Of a stretch of DNA of 64,000 nucleotides, positions 11,050 through 23,480 are shown piece by piece. The notes beneath the pieces were generated by a model that did no database searches, was not told the origin of the DNA, and saw only the letters and a program-made list of their open reading frames with translations. The stretch comes from Triglochin maritima. Taxonomy: Eukaryota > Streptophyta > Magnoliopsida > Alismatales > Juncaginaceae. Every line of letters begins with the position of its first letter. Within the stretch, counting starts at the first letter, position 1. The stretch is taken from the NCBI GenBank assembly GCA_963682175.1, contig OY821771.1, forward strand, positions 16,243,001-16,307,000. Direction: 5' to 3'. The position numbers and the translations under genes are program-made.

Positions 11050-12590
11050 TGATTACTAGCATATCATACATCATATTCATGTTATCCTTTATTTTACCCA
11101 ATATTGTGCTACTCGAGTTGTTATTGTAGTGTTTCAGGTTAGTAAAGAAGAGAAAAGGGAATAAAAAGGACCTGAATGCAACAATAATGGACTGAATTGA
11201 AGACTTCTTGACTCATTTGTAATGCACAAGCACTGGATCGCAAATCAGGAAGGACCCAAGAGAAAATCCGGAGGGACCTGATTGTGAAATGCAAAGTATT
11301 CTGACACATGACTTGAACCAGATTAATATTTTGCCAATTAAAGTCAAATCGGTTCAAGACAATGGCCCAGAGCTTCACCCAATGTGAAAAATACAACATT
11401 TAAGCTCCTCGAAGAAATCAAGACCGATCAAGCGCAAACGATCCTCCACTGGTGGATCATTTTTCTCCAATTGATCCCCAATTTCTCCCGTGGCTCGAAC
11501 TTCATTAATTGGGTGCACCAAAGTATAGAGAAAGTTATGACAGCCGTCAGATTGCTCCCAGATCCATCGAAACCCTTATTTCTTATATAAATACCAATGT
11601 CATTCCTCCTCACCACTTCTTCCTCCTTCCCCCATTAGAGCAGGTTTTAGTTTCCTGTTTTAGTAGTGTAATAAGGGGGTTGGAGAGGAGAAAACTTTGT
11701 CTTTTATTTTCTTGATCTAGTTTAGTTTTTGTTCATTATGTTGATGTTTTCCTTTGATGTAATTTTTTTATGTTGTTGTTTGTTTAATCAAGTCTTCTAC
11801 ATTTCTTTCATTAGTTTATGTTCTTTTCATGATTTCTTTAGTGGAGAGATGAGTAGAGAGTAGTCCATCCCCATTGGGGGGGTGGAGAAGAAGGTGATTT
11901 GATCATGTGATGGATTAGTGTGTGTTAATCTTAATCCTTTTAGCTTTACATGATTTCCATAACCATCTAATGAGATTTCACTCTTATCTTTGATGTGCTA
12001 ATGCTCTTGAATGAAGCTTAGCACATGCTTAGATTAGTGGGCCTATTTTACGGGGAATAATGATGTTAGGATATGGATGGAGTGGAAGAGGGGAACAATG
12101 CATGTGCATGCATTTGCTCATGTTGGCTTTATCTAAATTAATGTCTTGTATGTTTTAATGATTGTGATAAATCTTATTTATGTGGAGACATAGTTGCATT
12201 TGAGTCATTTTGCATGTGAATGTATTAGCTTCATTTCAATTATTTTCTTGTATGTTTTAATGATAAGGTTTTATCTTATTTCATGTGGAGGGAAACTTGA
12301 AATTGAACTTTATGGATTTCATTTATGACATGTTTTGATGAGCACATTTGAACACACACAACACACATTTTCGTATTCACATTCTCTTCTCTACCCCCTG
12401 AGGGGTTTAGTTTTAATTGATTGTTTTTCCGATTCCCACGCATTGTAGTTTAATTGTGATCACATCTCTCTCTTGTTCTACCCCACTCAAGTATCGTGAA
12501 TCTGATTCACGCGCGTTCCCTATGGCCCACCCGTATTTGTCACTGCTTCAATGCGGTCGTGCACTTGTGGTATTTTAACTGATTCAGTCA
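11050..12590 (+). mobile_element. 3' LTR of the Athila-like element
   Basis: 1541 bp. Collinear with the 5' LTR, with many substitutions and small indels, including loss of one of the two dyads (only 11441-11457 remains). The divergence indicates an old insertion. TATA box near 11583. Confidence 0.85.
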
Positions 12591-12946
12591 TTTCTTCCTT
12601 TGAAAAATTTGTTTAAAAGATTCAAGTAGCTCATTGAGTTAAATTTGAAGTTCATTATATGAATTTGAGATAGAGGATACCTCACTTTCTTTATCTTCTA
12701 TTCCCAAGAATCACATTGTGGCGATTTCGCCTTCAATTGGTGAAGAATATGTTGAATCATTCCAAGTTGCTTTGAGAGTCTTCTTCTTCTTTTCTTTTCT
12801 TCTGCTCTTCTTATTTTCTTTTCTCCCTTCTTTTTCTTCTTTAAGGAACTCCTTGATTTTTCTAGTCACCAACTCTTCTTCAATGTCACTATCCTTGTTG
12901 TTAGAGTTGGTGAAGGCATGTAGCACCAATGATTTGTTGGCTTCCT

Positions 12947-15900
12947 TGTAACGCCCCGATCTTGTGGGTACGCACACTGGGAATTTCAAAAGAAGTATCG
13001 CAATTAGAGTCATCCGCGATGACCGAAGGAGTTACACTAAAAGACTAAACGACTCGACAATACATAACAGAAACATACATGGATAGACTAAAAAGAATAT
13101 AACTGAAACATGAGATTATCTATATATGCAAATCATTCAAACATAGTACATCGAGTTTAAAAAGGAAAATACATCAAAAAAATGCGGAAGCAAAAGACAA
13201 TTGGAAGAATCTCGTCGACGTGTCCCTAGTGTGTAGAATCCTCCGGAACACCTCCAGTCTACCCCTATCCAGTACGTACCTGAGGCAAAAACAACAACAA
13301 ATTTGCGTGAGTTTTCAATAAAGAAAACCCTGTATGCCCCGGGTCCAAAAATAAGATAAGAAGTCATACATGAAATCATATATAAGACACATGCAATAGA
13401 TCGACAACAACTTTACATAGCTGCGCCAGGCAACAACTCTACATAGCTGCAATCATAGCCGAAATCAACTAAACAATCATGCCCAGGATTTATTGTAAAT
13501 TCTGAAATGTACATGCAAGTCATCTAATGTAATACATACATACATAGACATACACAATTAATGACAATGCAAACCATGCTATGAGCGCCCACCAATAACC
13601 CTTGCACATCATAACATCCACACTATATAACATGCTTGCATCTCTATATAGCAGTGAGGACATGATCATACAATCATCACAATAACAACATAAACAAGGC
13701 ACAACACAATAGCGTTGCTATCTACGGTCACGAAACAATAACCATAGTATCAAACTCTTGACCTGTATACATTCAACCACATCATCACACTCAAATAGTA
13801 GCAACAATAGCTATAAGACGATGATATACAAGTGTCATGATAGTCATGGATTCTGAGAACAAATCATGAACCAATCACAAGAATCTAACAACTAATAATA
13901 CAAGAAAATATGATATGTCGACAACAATTTAACCATCAAGATCACCTAAAATCCAGCAAGTAATAACCTATATACGTATGACATAACAACAGCAAGCTAA
14001 TCATGTACATCGCATAAAATCCAGCAATTAGTAACACATATAAATATGACATAATGACAACAAGCTAATCATACATGATCATAATATATATAGACAACAA
14101 ACTAATTAGGAAGGTCACATAAAATCCAGCAAGTAATCATGCATGATCATAATATATATTGACAACAAACTAGTTAGGAATGTCACATAAAATCCAGCAA
14201 GTAATTCATGCATGATCATAATATACATTGACAACAAACTAGTTAGGAAGGTCACATAAAATACAACCACTAAACATACATGAACATATAATATATTTAT
14301 ATCTACATGCACATGGTGTATGAGAACAACAAATAAACATGGAAATAATGACAAGATCTCGATGGACAATCTCATGCATAAGATATATCTTGGCAGCAAT
14401 TACATTATGTACTAATAACAAGATCTCCATGTATTTATATATCTACATGCACATGATGTATGAGAACAGAAATTAAAACGTGTAATCATAATAAGATCTC
14501 AATGAGTAATATACATGCACAAGACGTATCCCGACAACAATCGATTCATGCAATAATAACAAGATCTCGGTAGCTAAATATACATGTGCATGATGTATCT
14601 AGACAACCAATAAATCATGAAATCATAGTCATAACATCACAACATGAACTTAGTTACATGCACCTACATCATCATACACATACAGCAATAACAACAATTA
14701 TAATAAATTAGGTAAAGCACATGCCATAATAATCGTAGCTCATGGCAATTAAACATACTACCTGCAGGATCTATGGGTCATGATGAGATGATTATACAAC
14801 ACTTACTTCACTCTATTGTAACACATTCATGGGTTTAGACTTTATTCATGCATGAATCTAAGTATATATAGAGATATATGAGACTATAACATGGCTGATT
14901 GCAGGCCCCATCATGCAAGACATCGTGGCTGTAAAACTCAACCTCTAGTCGCATACAAGCACCTAAAATTTTGCATTACTACCACTAAATATTAAACATA
15001 CCAAGATTAAGACTATATGAATAATATAAGATCCCACGATACAATTATGATAATACAAGTGATACGCATGCATGCATGCATGCATGAATGGATGGCAAGT
15101 TACTTCTGATTTTAACATTTTAGAGCATAACATCATGCATATAGCTGAATTAAAACTATTCGGTTAGCCATTTCATGTAGTGCAATATCCTGTTTCCAGC
15201 AACTATGTCATGTGTGACAGTATAACTTCCTAACAACAATCTAAACATGAATAATCCCATAAATCTAGTACCTAAATAATACGTAGGCATGAAGCATCTT
15301 AACAACAACTTAGCTAGGAAATAATCACATGTATCTAGCAACTAAAGATACAACAACATGTAGCATCTCCACAACAATTAAATCATGGGATAATAACCAG
15401 ATTTGAGTAGATAAATGTACATGCACGTGATGTATCTAATAGCAAATGAAACGCAAATAATAGGATGTATTCAGCATGAGAAACACATTCATAACAAGGC
15501 AAACAAATCACGAATCCAGAAACAACATATGCAACCCACGACACAAAACATGCATGTCATGCACCCGGAGAGCTTCCCTCACAACTCAGCCACACATCCC
15601 TGGCTTCTCTCCTCGAACTACCTGATAATGTGTGCCTAAGTCGTGTCGGTGGGGAAGAACATCTCAGCCAGCCACAACAGCGTGAAGCTCACACCACCTC
15701 AAACCCAAACGGGCTGATCTCCACTAGCAAGCGTGCCCTAAACGTGTCACTGGATAGCCCCTTTAATTGGTGTTGGATGAACCTTCACCCAACACCCCCA
15801 CTTAATATCCTTTTTAAGGGCCAAGAGCATACCTGAAACTGGTGGAGAAGGTGCCCGGAGTTTGCTGTAACCAACTGCAGCTGCCTCCCAAGCAAGCCCA

Positions 15901-16633
15901 CAAGATGCCTCTTCCACCAACACCTTCACGTGCTTGACCTGCTGGAACTGCTGGAGTGCTCAGCCACCAAACGTTGGAGAGAGGAGGGAGAAGGGATTTC
16001 AGGAGGGAGGGGAGGGAGCAACACAAAGGCAAGGATTGCTAGGGTTTGGTGCTTTAAGTATGCTAGCACAACCTTCCAAAAATGCACCAAAAAGGATTGC
16101 AACCGATTGGGACAATATCTCCCAAGATTGTCTCTTGCCAAAACCATGCAAAAAAACAATTATTTGCTTGCTGACATGGACACCAGTCCATCCAAGCTTG
16201 CCCACCAAGCCTCCCCACGCACCAACCAAGTGGCCAAAAGAGAAATCAAATCCAATGTAAGAACTTACCAAATGCAACACCAACATGTGCACCAAAACCT
16301 CTCATGATCCTTCCTTCATTTTTCCATCCTATTTGCATCCTTGATTGCTGACGTGGTGCCACCTTACATGCGTACTCTCCAAGTCTCACACAGCACCCTA
16401 CGTGGCATGCAGAAAATAAATCCAACGCCACCTACAAACAAAGCCAAAACAATCAAGTCTAGTTGCGGACGCGCCCAGCGCGCAGCACCCGCTCGACCCA
16501 AAAGGAAACTTTTCCCGAAAATAAAACTTTCCCGAAATAAGAATAAACACACCACACCAACATAATATAAATCAAAATCAAGTATAAGAGATGAAGAGGG
16601 ACTTATTAAAGTATCAGGAGAGTAGGTCTTACA
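12947..16633 (-). mobile_element. 3.7 kb solo LTR inserted in copia gag
   Basis: Ends TGTAACGCCCC... and ...GGTCTTACA (TG...CA), flanked by TTCCT (12942-12946) and TTCCG (16634-16638), a 5-bp target duplication with one change. Removing it restores the collinearity of the gag around it. The two ends do not match each other and no PBS, PPT or retroelement protein is seen inside, so a solo LTR is the simplest reading. Minus orientation is inferred because plant Ty3 LTRs of Tekay type often end in GGGGYGTTACA. Overlapping ORFs at 15926-16307 on both strands are not recognisable. Confidence 0.75.
14074..14275. repeat. Tandem repeat of 68-69 bp, three copies
   Basis: CATGATCATAATATA starts at 14074, 14142 and 14211, each followed by GACAACAAACTAGTTAGGAA-like sequence and a CACATAAAAT block. 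More diverged copies extend upstream to about 13940. Lies inside the solo LTR. Confidence 0.8.
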
Positions 16634-17326
16634 TTCCGTCTCCTCGCGGTCTTTCATTTGTATCTCATATGTCATGAGACTACCCATAAGTTTCTCGACC
16701 GACAATTTAGTGGGATCTTGTGCTTCTTCGATAGCGGTCGTCTTTGCTTCCCATTTGTCGGTTAGTGACCGAAGAATCATTCAATTCATTTCTTCCTCGC
16801 TAAAAATCTTGCCAAGAGCTTTGAGAGAGTTAATGATCTCAGTGAAGCGAGTATGCATCTCGCTTATGTTCTCATTGGATCACATTAAAAAATTCATATT
16901 TATGCATGAACAAATTTATCCTAGTTTCTTTTATTCTACTTGAACTCTCATGATGTATTTCTAATGTAGGTGAAATATCATATGCACTATCACATCCTCT
17001 TACTCTATTATATTCTCCCTCATTCAAGACACAATACATGATGTTCATGATGCGGGAATTCATCTTTGTTTCCATAATTTGGCTTTAATTTGGGACAAAA
17101 TCTCATCGTCATTTGGAGGTGTGTATGGATTTAAGATGAATGTCCAATATTTCAAGTCATTTGATTGCAAATAATTTCTCATTCTTTTCTTCCAATAGTC
17201 ATAGTTTAACTCATTAAACAATGGTGACCTAGTTGTAGATAATCCTTCACAATGATTAAATGTAGATGTCATGATAAACTACGATTAAGTAGATGAAATT
17301 AACAACTTAATGATCTAATACCAATT

Positions 17327-18753
17327 TGTTAGGATCAATGGAACTCTCATCTTAAACTAAATGTGGAATTAAAACAGTAATTAAGGGATTAAAGATAATA
17401 GCAAGCCAACCACAATTGGACGTCAAAATTAGAGACGTTCGACACCGCACCTGGTATCAGTACTACTCGCAAGTCCCTCTCAATCCTCCGAGCCCCGCTT
17501 ATAGTCCCACTATTTGATCTCCGTTCCGGGCTAAGATCAACGCCTTCTACAACAACGATCCTCACGAACAATCCTTGTCTCGCTTATTTCTCCTCTCACA
17601 ACCCGGGAGGGAGCTTCCTCGAAGCTTTACAACACTTGGTGATTCTTTGGTATGGAAGTTAAATTCACAATCTAAACACTCTAACTTGAGCACACTTGGA
17701 TATAGATATGGAATTGATATGCAAGTGGTGAACTTTGACTTTGAGTGTAAAAAGATGAGAGCTTGAAGATGTAAGGAGTTTGGCATTAAAAAAGGATCAA
17801 TAAGGAGTGTTCAAGGGCTCCAAAACAAAGATATGAGATTATATTTATAAGCTCTCAAGCTATACTAGCCAGTTGGGAGTTGGTGAGATTTGGACCAATG
17901 AGAAGCAATAATGTGCTTTAAGCTCAAGCACATTTCTAAGCAGGTTCGATTGATCGCTTAAGGAATGGTAGTTTGAAACAAGATAGTTGGTTGATCAGAA
18001 TGAAGCATTCGATTGACCGAATGGGATTCAGATCACCGTTCATGAACTTCCAGTAACTTTTTTCTGATTTCGACCTATTTAAATTCGGTTCTCCATTCCA
18101 AGGTGGACAGTAACAATTGATCGGGCTCTGATTAATCACGTTTGGTTGACCACATACTATTCGGATGATCTAAGTTAGTACGGGTTTCCTGCTAAAAATT
18201 ATGGCTCAAATATTCAATGAATACAATGGTCATGTGTCATGTGTAAATAGCCATTGCGCGCCAAAGGCCAAGAAAGATTTGGTTGACCGATGGGAGTTCG
18301 GTGGTCCAAAATTGGACAAGTCAATTGGGCTCTAAGTCAAAATTCAAATGCGCCTGTCGGAGTAAAATCCAAAACTGGTCCAAAGTATTTTGGTCGACGG
18401 AATGAGTTTCGATCGTCTGACTGGACAATTCCAGAGAGAAACCAAACGTCTACTGATGGGAAGGTTTCGATTATCCGTTAGGGGTTCGGTTGACCAAACT
18501 TGGTCAGGTCATAATCCTGGTGTTCAAGTTTACATTTAATCTTATGGACTCAGTAAATATAAAGTTACAACTTTTATCCAAAGCTTTGTTTCTCCTTATT
18601 ACCTTGATCAACCTATTAAGATAATTGCAAGTATACAAGTGTATATGCAATGCATGTAATCATGTTTGCCTACTTTGATCAACTAGGTTGATTGATTAAG
18701 ATTAGTTTGATTAATAATCAAAATTAACATGGTTTAAGGCCTAAAACCAAACA
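17327..18753 (-). mobile_element. 5' LTR of copia element A
   Basis: 1427 bp, TG...CA ends, PBS region directly outside at 17311-17326. In element orientation the U3 holds degenerate motif pairs at 18468/18487, 18391/18410, 18280/18299, 18143/18162 and 18010/18029 (all 19 bp) and 17988/18010 (22 bp), followed about 100 bp later by a TATA-like sequence near 17843. The motifs are variants of CGGTTGACCG, more decayed than in younger copies. Confidence 0.8.
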
Positions 18754-18828
18754 GAAATGTTGTTATCCCTATAGTCCTTTAACTTCAGCTTTTTATAAAG
18801 AATAACAAAATGAGAATTTTGTAAGTAA

Positions 18829-19600
18829 TTTTGATTGGGAAAATTGTAGAATAATGTTAAATGTTTTGAAAACTTTTTTCAACTTCACTAAGACATTAGG
18901 TGGAACATATCATATAACTGCAAACATATTCATATCTGAATTACATCCAATTACCAAATTCTTTATGAAATGTAGGAGTAATTCTAGTTTTGTTGAAATT
19001 ATAAATGTAATGGAGGCTAAATTTAATAACTATTGGAAACCTCCACCATTAATTTTTTTGTTTAGCTTTTGTTATGGATCCTAGATTTAAAATGATTTGT
19101 TTACAAATTTACTTAAAAACCATTTTTGAAAACAATAAATTATGAAGGTTGTGAAAATTATTTAAAAGAATTAAAGTACACCGTAATAGATATTTTAGTA
19201 TATATGAAGGATTGCTTGCTATTAATCAAATTCGTTCAAACATTGCTAGTTCATGATCATCCCAACAATACCTATTTGTGGATCAAGTTGAAGACGATAA
19301 GCACTCTAAATGTAATTGGTTAAATAAGCAAAAATTAAAATTAGTACAAAATAAAATACATAACGAATTAACTGGATATTTAAATAGGGATATGCACGTA
19401 ACTCCTGCAGAAATAAATCTTTTGATGTTGTAGACTGGTGAAAATCTAACTCTGCTAGATTCCAATAGTTTTTTATTAGCACGCAATTTACTAACTCCTC
19501 CAACGTCACCTGTGGTGTCTAAGTATGCATTTAGCGCGGGTAAACGTACATTGACCGACAAGAGGCAGAACACATCAATAAATCCTAATTTGATAGTGTT
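18829..19600 (+). pseudogene. hAT transposase C-terminal remnant
   Basis: Frames here read as the C-terminal half of a plant hAT transposase (RICESLEEPER/DAYSLEEPER type). The first part includes FDWENCRIMLNVLKTFFNFT and ends near NNYW (about 18829-19038). After a frame break, the hAT dimerisation region appears: LLARNLLTPPTSPVVSKYAF, SAGKRTLTDKR and NPNLIVFL (about 19470-19600). Stops and frameshifts separate the pieces and the N-terminal BED finger and catalytic core are absent. In an intact element this protein excises and integrates the transposon; this copy cannot. Confidence 0.8.
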
Positions 19601-20302
19601 TTTAATTAATTTAATCTTTGTAAGTGACTTCTACCTAAATATCTTCAGTACAAAAAATAAGAACTGTAAACCCGACCAATAAAAACCCAAACCCGACAGA
19701 AACCAAACTCGACCCGACACAATTACCAGGGGTCGCGGGCTAAGCCAAGGGCCTCCCTTGTCCCCCCCCCCCCCCCCCCCCCCCCCCCGACCAGGCACGA
19801 TTAGCCCAACGGGCCAGCCCGGTTCGGTACTAATTTGAACACGCAAGTGACATAATGTATAAAAAAATTAATGATAGCAAAAGGTCCAATACTCAATTTT
19901 TGGAGATGCACTTAGCAAAAACCCCACTGTATATTTGATGAAGCCAAACAATAATAATATAATTAAATATTGCATAAATAAATTTAGGACAAAATAACAT
20001 AGAGCTGCAAGATACAAGCTCAAAAAGATACATGAGTTTCTTACTCCAAATTACAACAAAAATTATCTTTCGCCCAACCCTTTTCAACAAAAAATGTTGA
20101 AAACATATTTTGATACCCATCATTACGAAAAACTATAGGCTGTCATATCTTGCTTGTGCTCGATAACATGCACGTAACTCGTTCGATTCCGTTCCATCTA
20201 TGGCTCGACTCAGATGTTAACGAGTCGAGCACAAGCAAAAATATCTACTCGGGTAAATAAACTAGCCAAGTTGAGTGACATCGTGCTCACTCGAGACTCA
20301 AT
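19601..20302. other. Non-coding remnant with a 27-base poly-C run
   Basis: Contains hAT-like GGGTCGCGGGCTAAGCC sequence, a C27 run at 19762-19788 and a CTCGA-rich stretch at 20155-20330. No gene is seen. The poly-C length may not be reliable in the assembly. Confidence 0.4.
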
Positions 20303-21320
20303 CGGATGCTCACCTGCTCGCTCGACAATGAGAAGTCGTTGTATAAGAGTAGTACCAAATTCACTAGATTGTCAGCGGTATTGAAGTTGTACAATTTAAA
20401 AGTAGGAAATGGTTGGACCGATGTCAGTTTCACATCATTGTTGAAGCTATTGAAAGAGATGCTTCCAGATGATAATGAGTTGCCAGATAGAACTTATGAT
20501 GCTAAGAAAGTGTTGCCAGATAGAACTTATGATGCTAAGAAAGTGTTCTATTTATTATTTAGATATTAATATTTTTACTTGTATTTTGATAGGTCTTCCC
20601 AAAAAGTAGTGATCCCTACTCGCAACAGGAGCTCGATGATACTCACGACCGATGAGCTCATTATTTTATTAGAAACATATTGATGAACTAAGAGGTTCTC
20701 ATGTCACTAACACCTCTTTTGTAATTTAGTTAACAAGTTCACTTGTATTACAAACATACAATGTTATGCCTTAATATAATCGCCTCACATTTAGAATGAA
20801 TGTCAAGTGTTTATGTATGAATTAATGCCAAGTGTGTTGAATGATTATGTGTATGCTTGTATATATGTGTTTGTGTATATATGCTTGTATGTATATGTGG
20901 ATGAAAGTGTGTATGTATTTGTGTTTGTGAACGAATTTTGTGCAGGATGTATGTGTTTGTTATGTAGTGTTTTGGTGCAGGCCTGATTGCTTCTTTTTTT
21001 GTCCAGGTTTAGGAATAGATGTCGGTTGTTTGTATTAGCCGATGTCTATTCTTTTAAAAAATGGTATAGACGTCGGCCGTTATATACGACGTCTATACTT
21101 AAAGAATAGACGTAAGATGTATATAACAGTTGACGTCTATACCTAAAGAATAGACGTCGGATGTACGACTGACGTCTATACCTAACGCATAGACGCCGGA
21201 TATTACGCAATCGATGTCTATGTATATATGACGTATACATAGATGTTGGATTTGGGGAGGCTTATATCCGACGTATATACCCCTGTATATCTGACGTATA
21301 TTTTCTTTTCTGCAGTAGTG
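20303..21320 (+). mobile_element. Right part of a CACTA (En/Spm) element
   Basis: The right end at 21320 reads ...CTGCAGTAGTG, which on the other strand is CACTACTGCAG, the CACTA terminus. Subterminal copies of TAGACGTCGG and its complement (about 21020-21200) are typical En/Spm transposase-binding repeats. A fragment of the TNP2-type transposase lies at about 20355-20571. The left end was not found, so this is a deletion derivative. Confidence 0.8.
20355..20571 (+). pseudogene. TNP2-type CACTA transposase fragment
   Basis: Encodes LYNLKVGNGWTDVSFTSLLK and MLPDDNELPDRTYDAKKV, which match the N-terminal region of plant TNP2-like (transposase_21) proteins. It contains an exact in-frame tandem duplication of 33 bp (20480-20512 and 20513-20545) that repeats LPDRTYDAKKV. 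The frame stops soon afterwards and the remaining 600 or more residues of the family are missing. Confidence 0.8.
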
Positions 21321-21838
21321 TCTACTCGGTTATGTGTGTGTGTAAATACACATAAAAAATCAATAAGATTAGAATTTCATGTATAGTTTTATGAATATCC
21401 AACTAATTTTTATGTAATAGAATTAAATGGAATACTAAAATACCATACAAGTATATTAGACAGGTATTGTGCTATAGTCTAAATAATAAAACCAAATTAG
21501 TCCATGGTTGAAAAGGTTATACTAGTCTAGTTGAGTTTCTACGTTGATATATATGTAGATAGTTTTATTTTGTTATTATCAAAAGGTTTAGCTACATAGT
21601 TTTAAATTTGTAATTACATAATTTAAATCATAAAAAATTGACTAAGGAATAAAAGAAACATGCGTAACCATTAAGCCATGGTGGTGTTGTGGTGAATGTC
21701 TTACATCCAAATTATAGATTAAATAAATATATACACAGCTGAAAATCTTATCAAAATTGTTTAAGTGCAACATCAGACGAATGCAATCCCACCACCCGCG
21801 GATGCCTATATATAATATATATATAGGTTGGTATTAGA
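21321..21838. other. Unrecognised AT-rich spacer
   Basis: No ORF of interest, repeat or RNA gene recognised. Confidence 0.5.
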
Positions 21839-22540
21839 ATGAGACCAGGTCTCAATTTAATATAATGAGACCCCAAACATACACCATCAAGATCTAATCC
21901 AATGGTGAAAATGAAAAAAGGTAGTTTCGTAATCATCACATCCTCCTTTTACCTCTCCTCCATCCTTCTCATACGCACCCATCACGTCTTCTTGCTTCCT
22001 CCCTCTTTCGTTCCTTCCCAATCACACTCATCTCATCCTCCTTCTTCCTCCCCTCCAGCAACCTTCCAAAAGACGATGGAAGGTCGACCTCCACTCTCCT
22101 CCCATCTTTCCCATCTCACCAAACCATCGACAACCATGAGGTAGTTAATCGAGTTTGGATTTACAGATTCGTACAAGATTTATATGTGGTTTGTTGAGTT
22201 ATTTGGTGTTTAGGTAGTAGTCGGGTATGTCGGATTTGTGGAGTTTGTATGGATTTTGGCATGGTGTGTTGTTCGGATGTTGATGGTGCTTAGATCTTGT
22301 GTCTGCTGGAAATGAGGTTAAATTGGAAAATTTTCTGGAATTTCGGTTTAGTGTTTCGAAACAATGTTTTTTCGAGTTATGTATTCGTTGTAAGTTTCGC
22401 GAGATTTCTCGAGATTTTTGTTGCATTTGAAGGATTTGATTGAGTTTCTATTTATTTTCTCTTTTGTCTGCTCAAAATGGGATTGGATTGGACTTGCATG
22501 ATTCTGTGAAATATCATTTTTTCTACTACTTATTTCTGTT

Positions 22541-23480
22541 AGGTGTAGTGTTTAGATCTAGTTATACGTTCTGGAGAACTTGTGTAATAAAATGATACCG
22601 TTGTGTATTGAAATGAAATATTGGTGTATTAAACATATACTGTTGTGTATTGAACGCATATAGATGTATATTCACTCGAAGTTTTATTTAAGAAAGTGAT
22701 GCAGTTTTGTAGAGTGCTCTATGTCATTTTTATCTCCAACATCTCTCTTTCCTCTTTCTCTCTTTCTTATATAAAAATGACCTGCTATAGTAATTTAGCA
22801 CTGTTAGGTGTAGTGTTCAGATCTAGTTATACGTTATAGAGAACTTGTGTAATAAAATGATATCATTGTGTATTGAAATGATATATTGGTGTATTAAACA
22901 TATACTGTTGTGTATTGAACGCATATATATGTGTATTGACTGGAAGTTTTATTTAAGAAAGTGATGCAGTTTTGTAGAGTGCTTCATCTCATTTTTTTCT
23001 CCAACATCTCTCTTTCCTCTCTCTCTTTCTTATATAAAAATATGCCCTGCTATAGTAATTTAGTCGTTTTCATGTGTAGTGTTCAGATCTGGTTATACGT
23101 TCTGGAGAACTTGTGTAATAAAATGATACCATTGTGTATGGAAATGATATATTTGTGTATTAAACATATATTGTTGTGTATTGAAATCATATAGATGTGT
23201 ATTCAGTGGAAGTTTTATTTAAGAAAATGATGCAGTTTATTAGAGTGCTCCATGTCATTTTTATCTCTGACATCTCTCTTTCCTCTCTCTCTTTCTTATA
23301 TAAAAATATGCTCTGCTATAGTTATTTTCGTCACTGTCAGGTGTGGTGTTCAGATCTGGTTATACGTTCTGGAGAACTTGTGTAATAAAATGATACCGTT
23401 GTGTATGGAAATGAGATATTGGTGTATTAAACATATATTGTTGTGTATTGAAATCACATAGACGAGTATTCACTGGAGGT
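22541..23480. repeat. Tandem repeat of about 266 bp, 3.5 copies
   Basis: The phrase AGGTGTAGTG followed by TTCAGATCTAGTTATACGTT begins at 22541, 22806, 23072 and 23339 (periods 265, 266, 267). Each unit contains several GTGTATTGAA/GTGTATTAAAC phrases and a TCTCTCTTTCCTCT tract. The last copy stops at about 23480. Similar short phrases recur at 23700-23880 and 24930-25090. Confidence 0.85.

Larger units (their letters stand above)
5219..12590 (+). mobile_element. Complete Athila-like LTR element with gag remnant only
   Basis: LTRs at 5219-6797 and 11050-12590 start with TGATTA(C/G)TAGCATATCAT and end in CA. A PBS of Athila type follows the 5' LTR and a purine-rich tract precedes the 3' LTR. 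The flanks TTTGT (5214-5218) and TTTCT (12591-12595) are a likely target duplication with one change. The ~4.25 kb interior has only a broken gag-like frame; no RT, integrase or envelope-like gene is seen. About 9795-11029 is non-coding with no recognisable feature. It is inserted in the gag of copia element A, whose halves match across it. Confidence 0.85.
4746..17272 (-). pseudogene. Copia gag pseudogene of element A, in three pieces
   Basis: Retroelement gag (UBN2/DUF4219-type, Sirevirus-like). The N-terminal part starts at the ATG at 17272-17270 and contains NYDYWKKRM, typical of plant copia gags. It runs with at least one frameshift to 16634, where a solo LTR with 5-bp target duplication TTCCT/TTCCG interrupts it. 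The lysine-rich middle part resumes at 12946-12591 with in-frame stops and is cut again by an Athila-like element. The C-terminal part (5218-4746) keeps the GSQKQSLDKHGLGY motif and VWxPK repeats. All three pieces align in order with the gag at 52507-54150. No zinc knuckle is visible. It cannot be translated intact. Confidence 0.85.
3641..18753 (-). mobile_element. Gag-only copia retrotransposon 'A', heavily nested, minus orientation
   Basis: Built from a 5' LTR (17327-18753), a primer-binding region with the reverse complement of TTGGTATTAGA just below 17327, a gag pseudogene in three pieces (17272-16634, 12946-12591, 5218-4746), a short non-coding tail and a truncated 3' LTR (3972 down to about 3641). 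It is cut by an Athila-like element (5219-12590) and a solo LTR (12947-16633). No protease, integrase, RT or RNase H is seen, so this copy is a terminal-repeat-with-gag (TR-GAG) type, like the younger element at 50982-56219. Orientation follows from the gag strand and the PBS. Confidence 0.8.

Noticed and set aside
12711..12951. 77-codon plus-strand ORF rich in Phe/Leu/Ser
   Set aside because: Antisense shadow of the lysine-rich part of the copia gag pseudogene.
15926..16307. Overlapping ORFs on both strands (up to 125 codons)
   Set aside because: Inside a solo LTR, no recognised domain, mutually overlapping in several frames.
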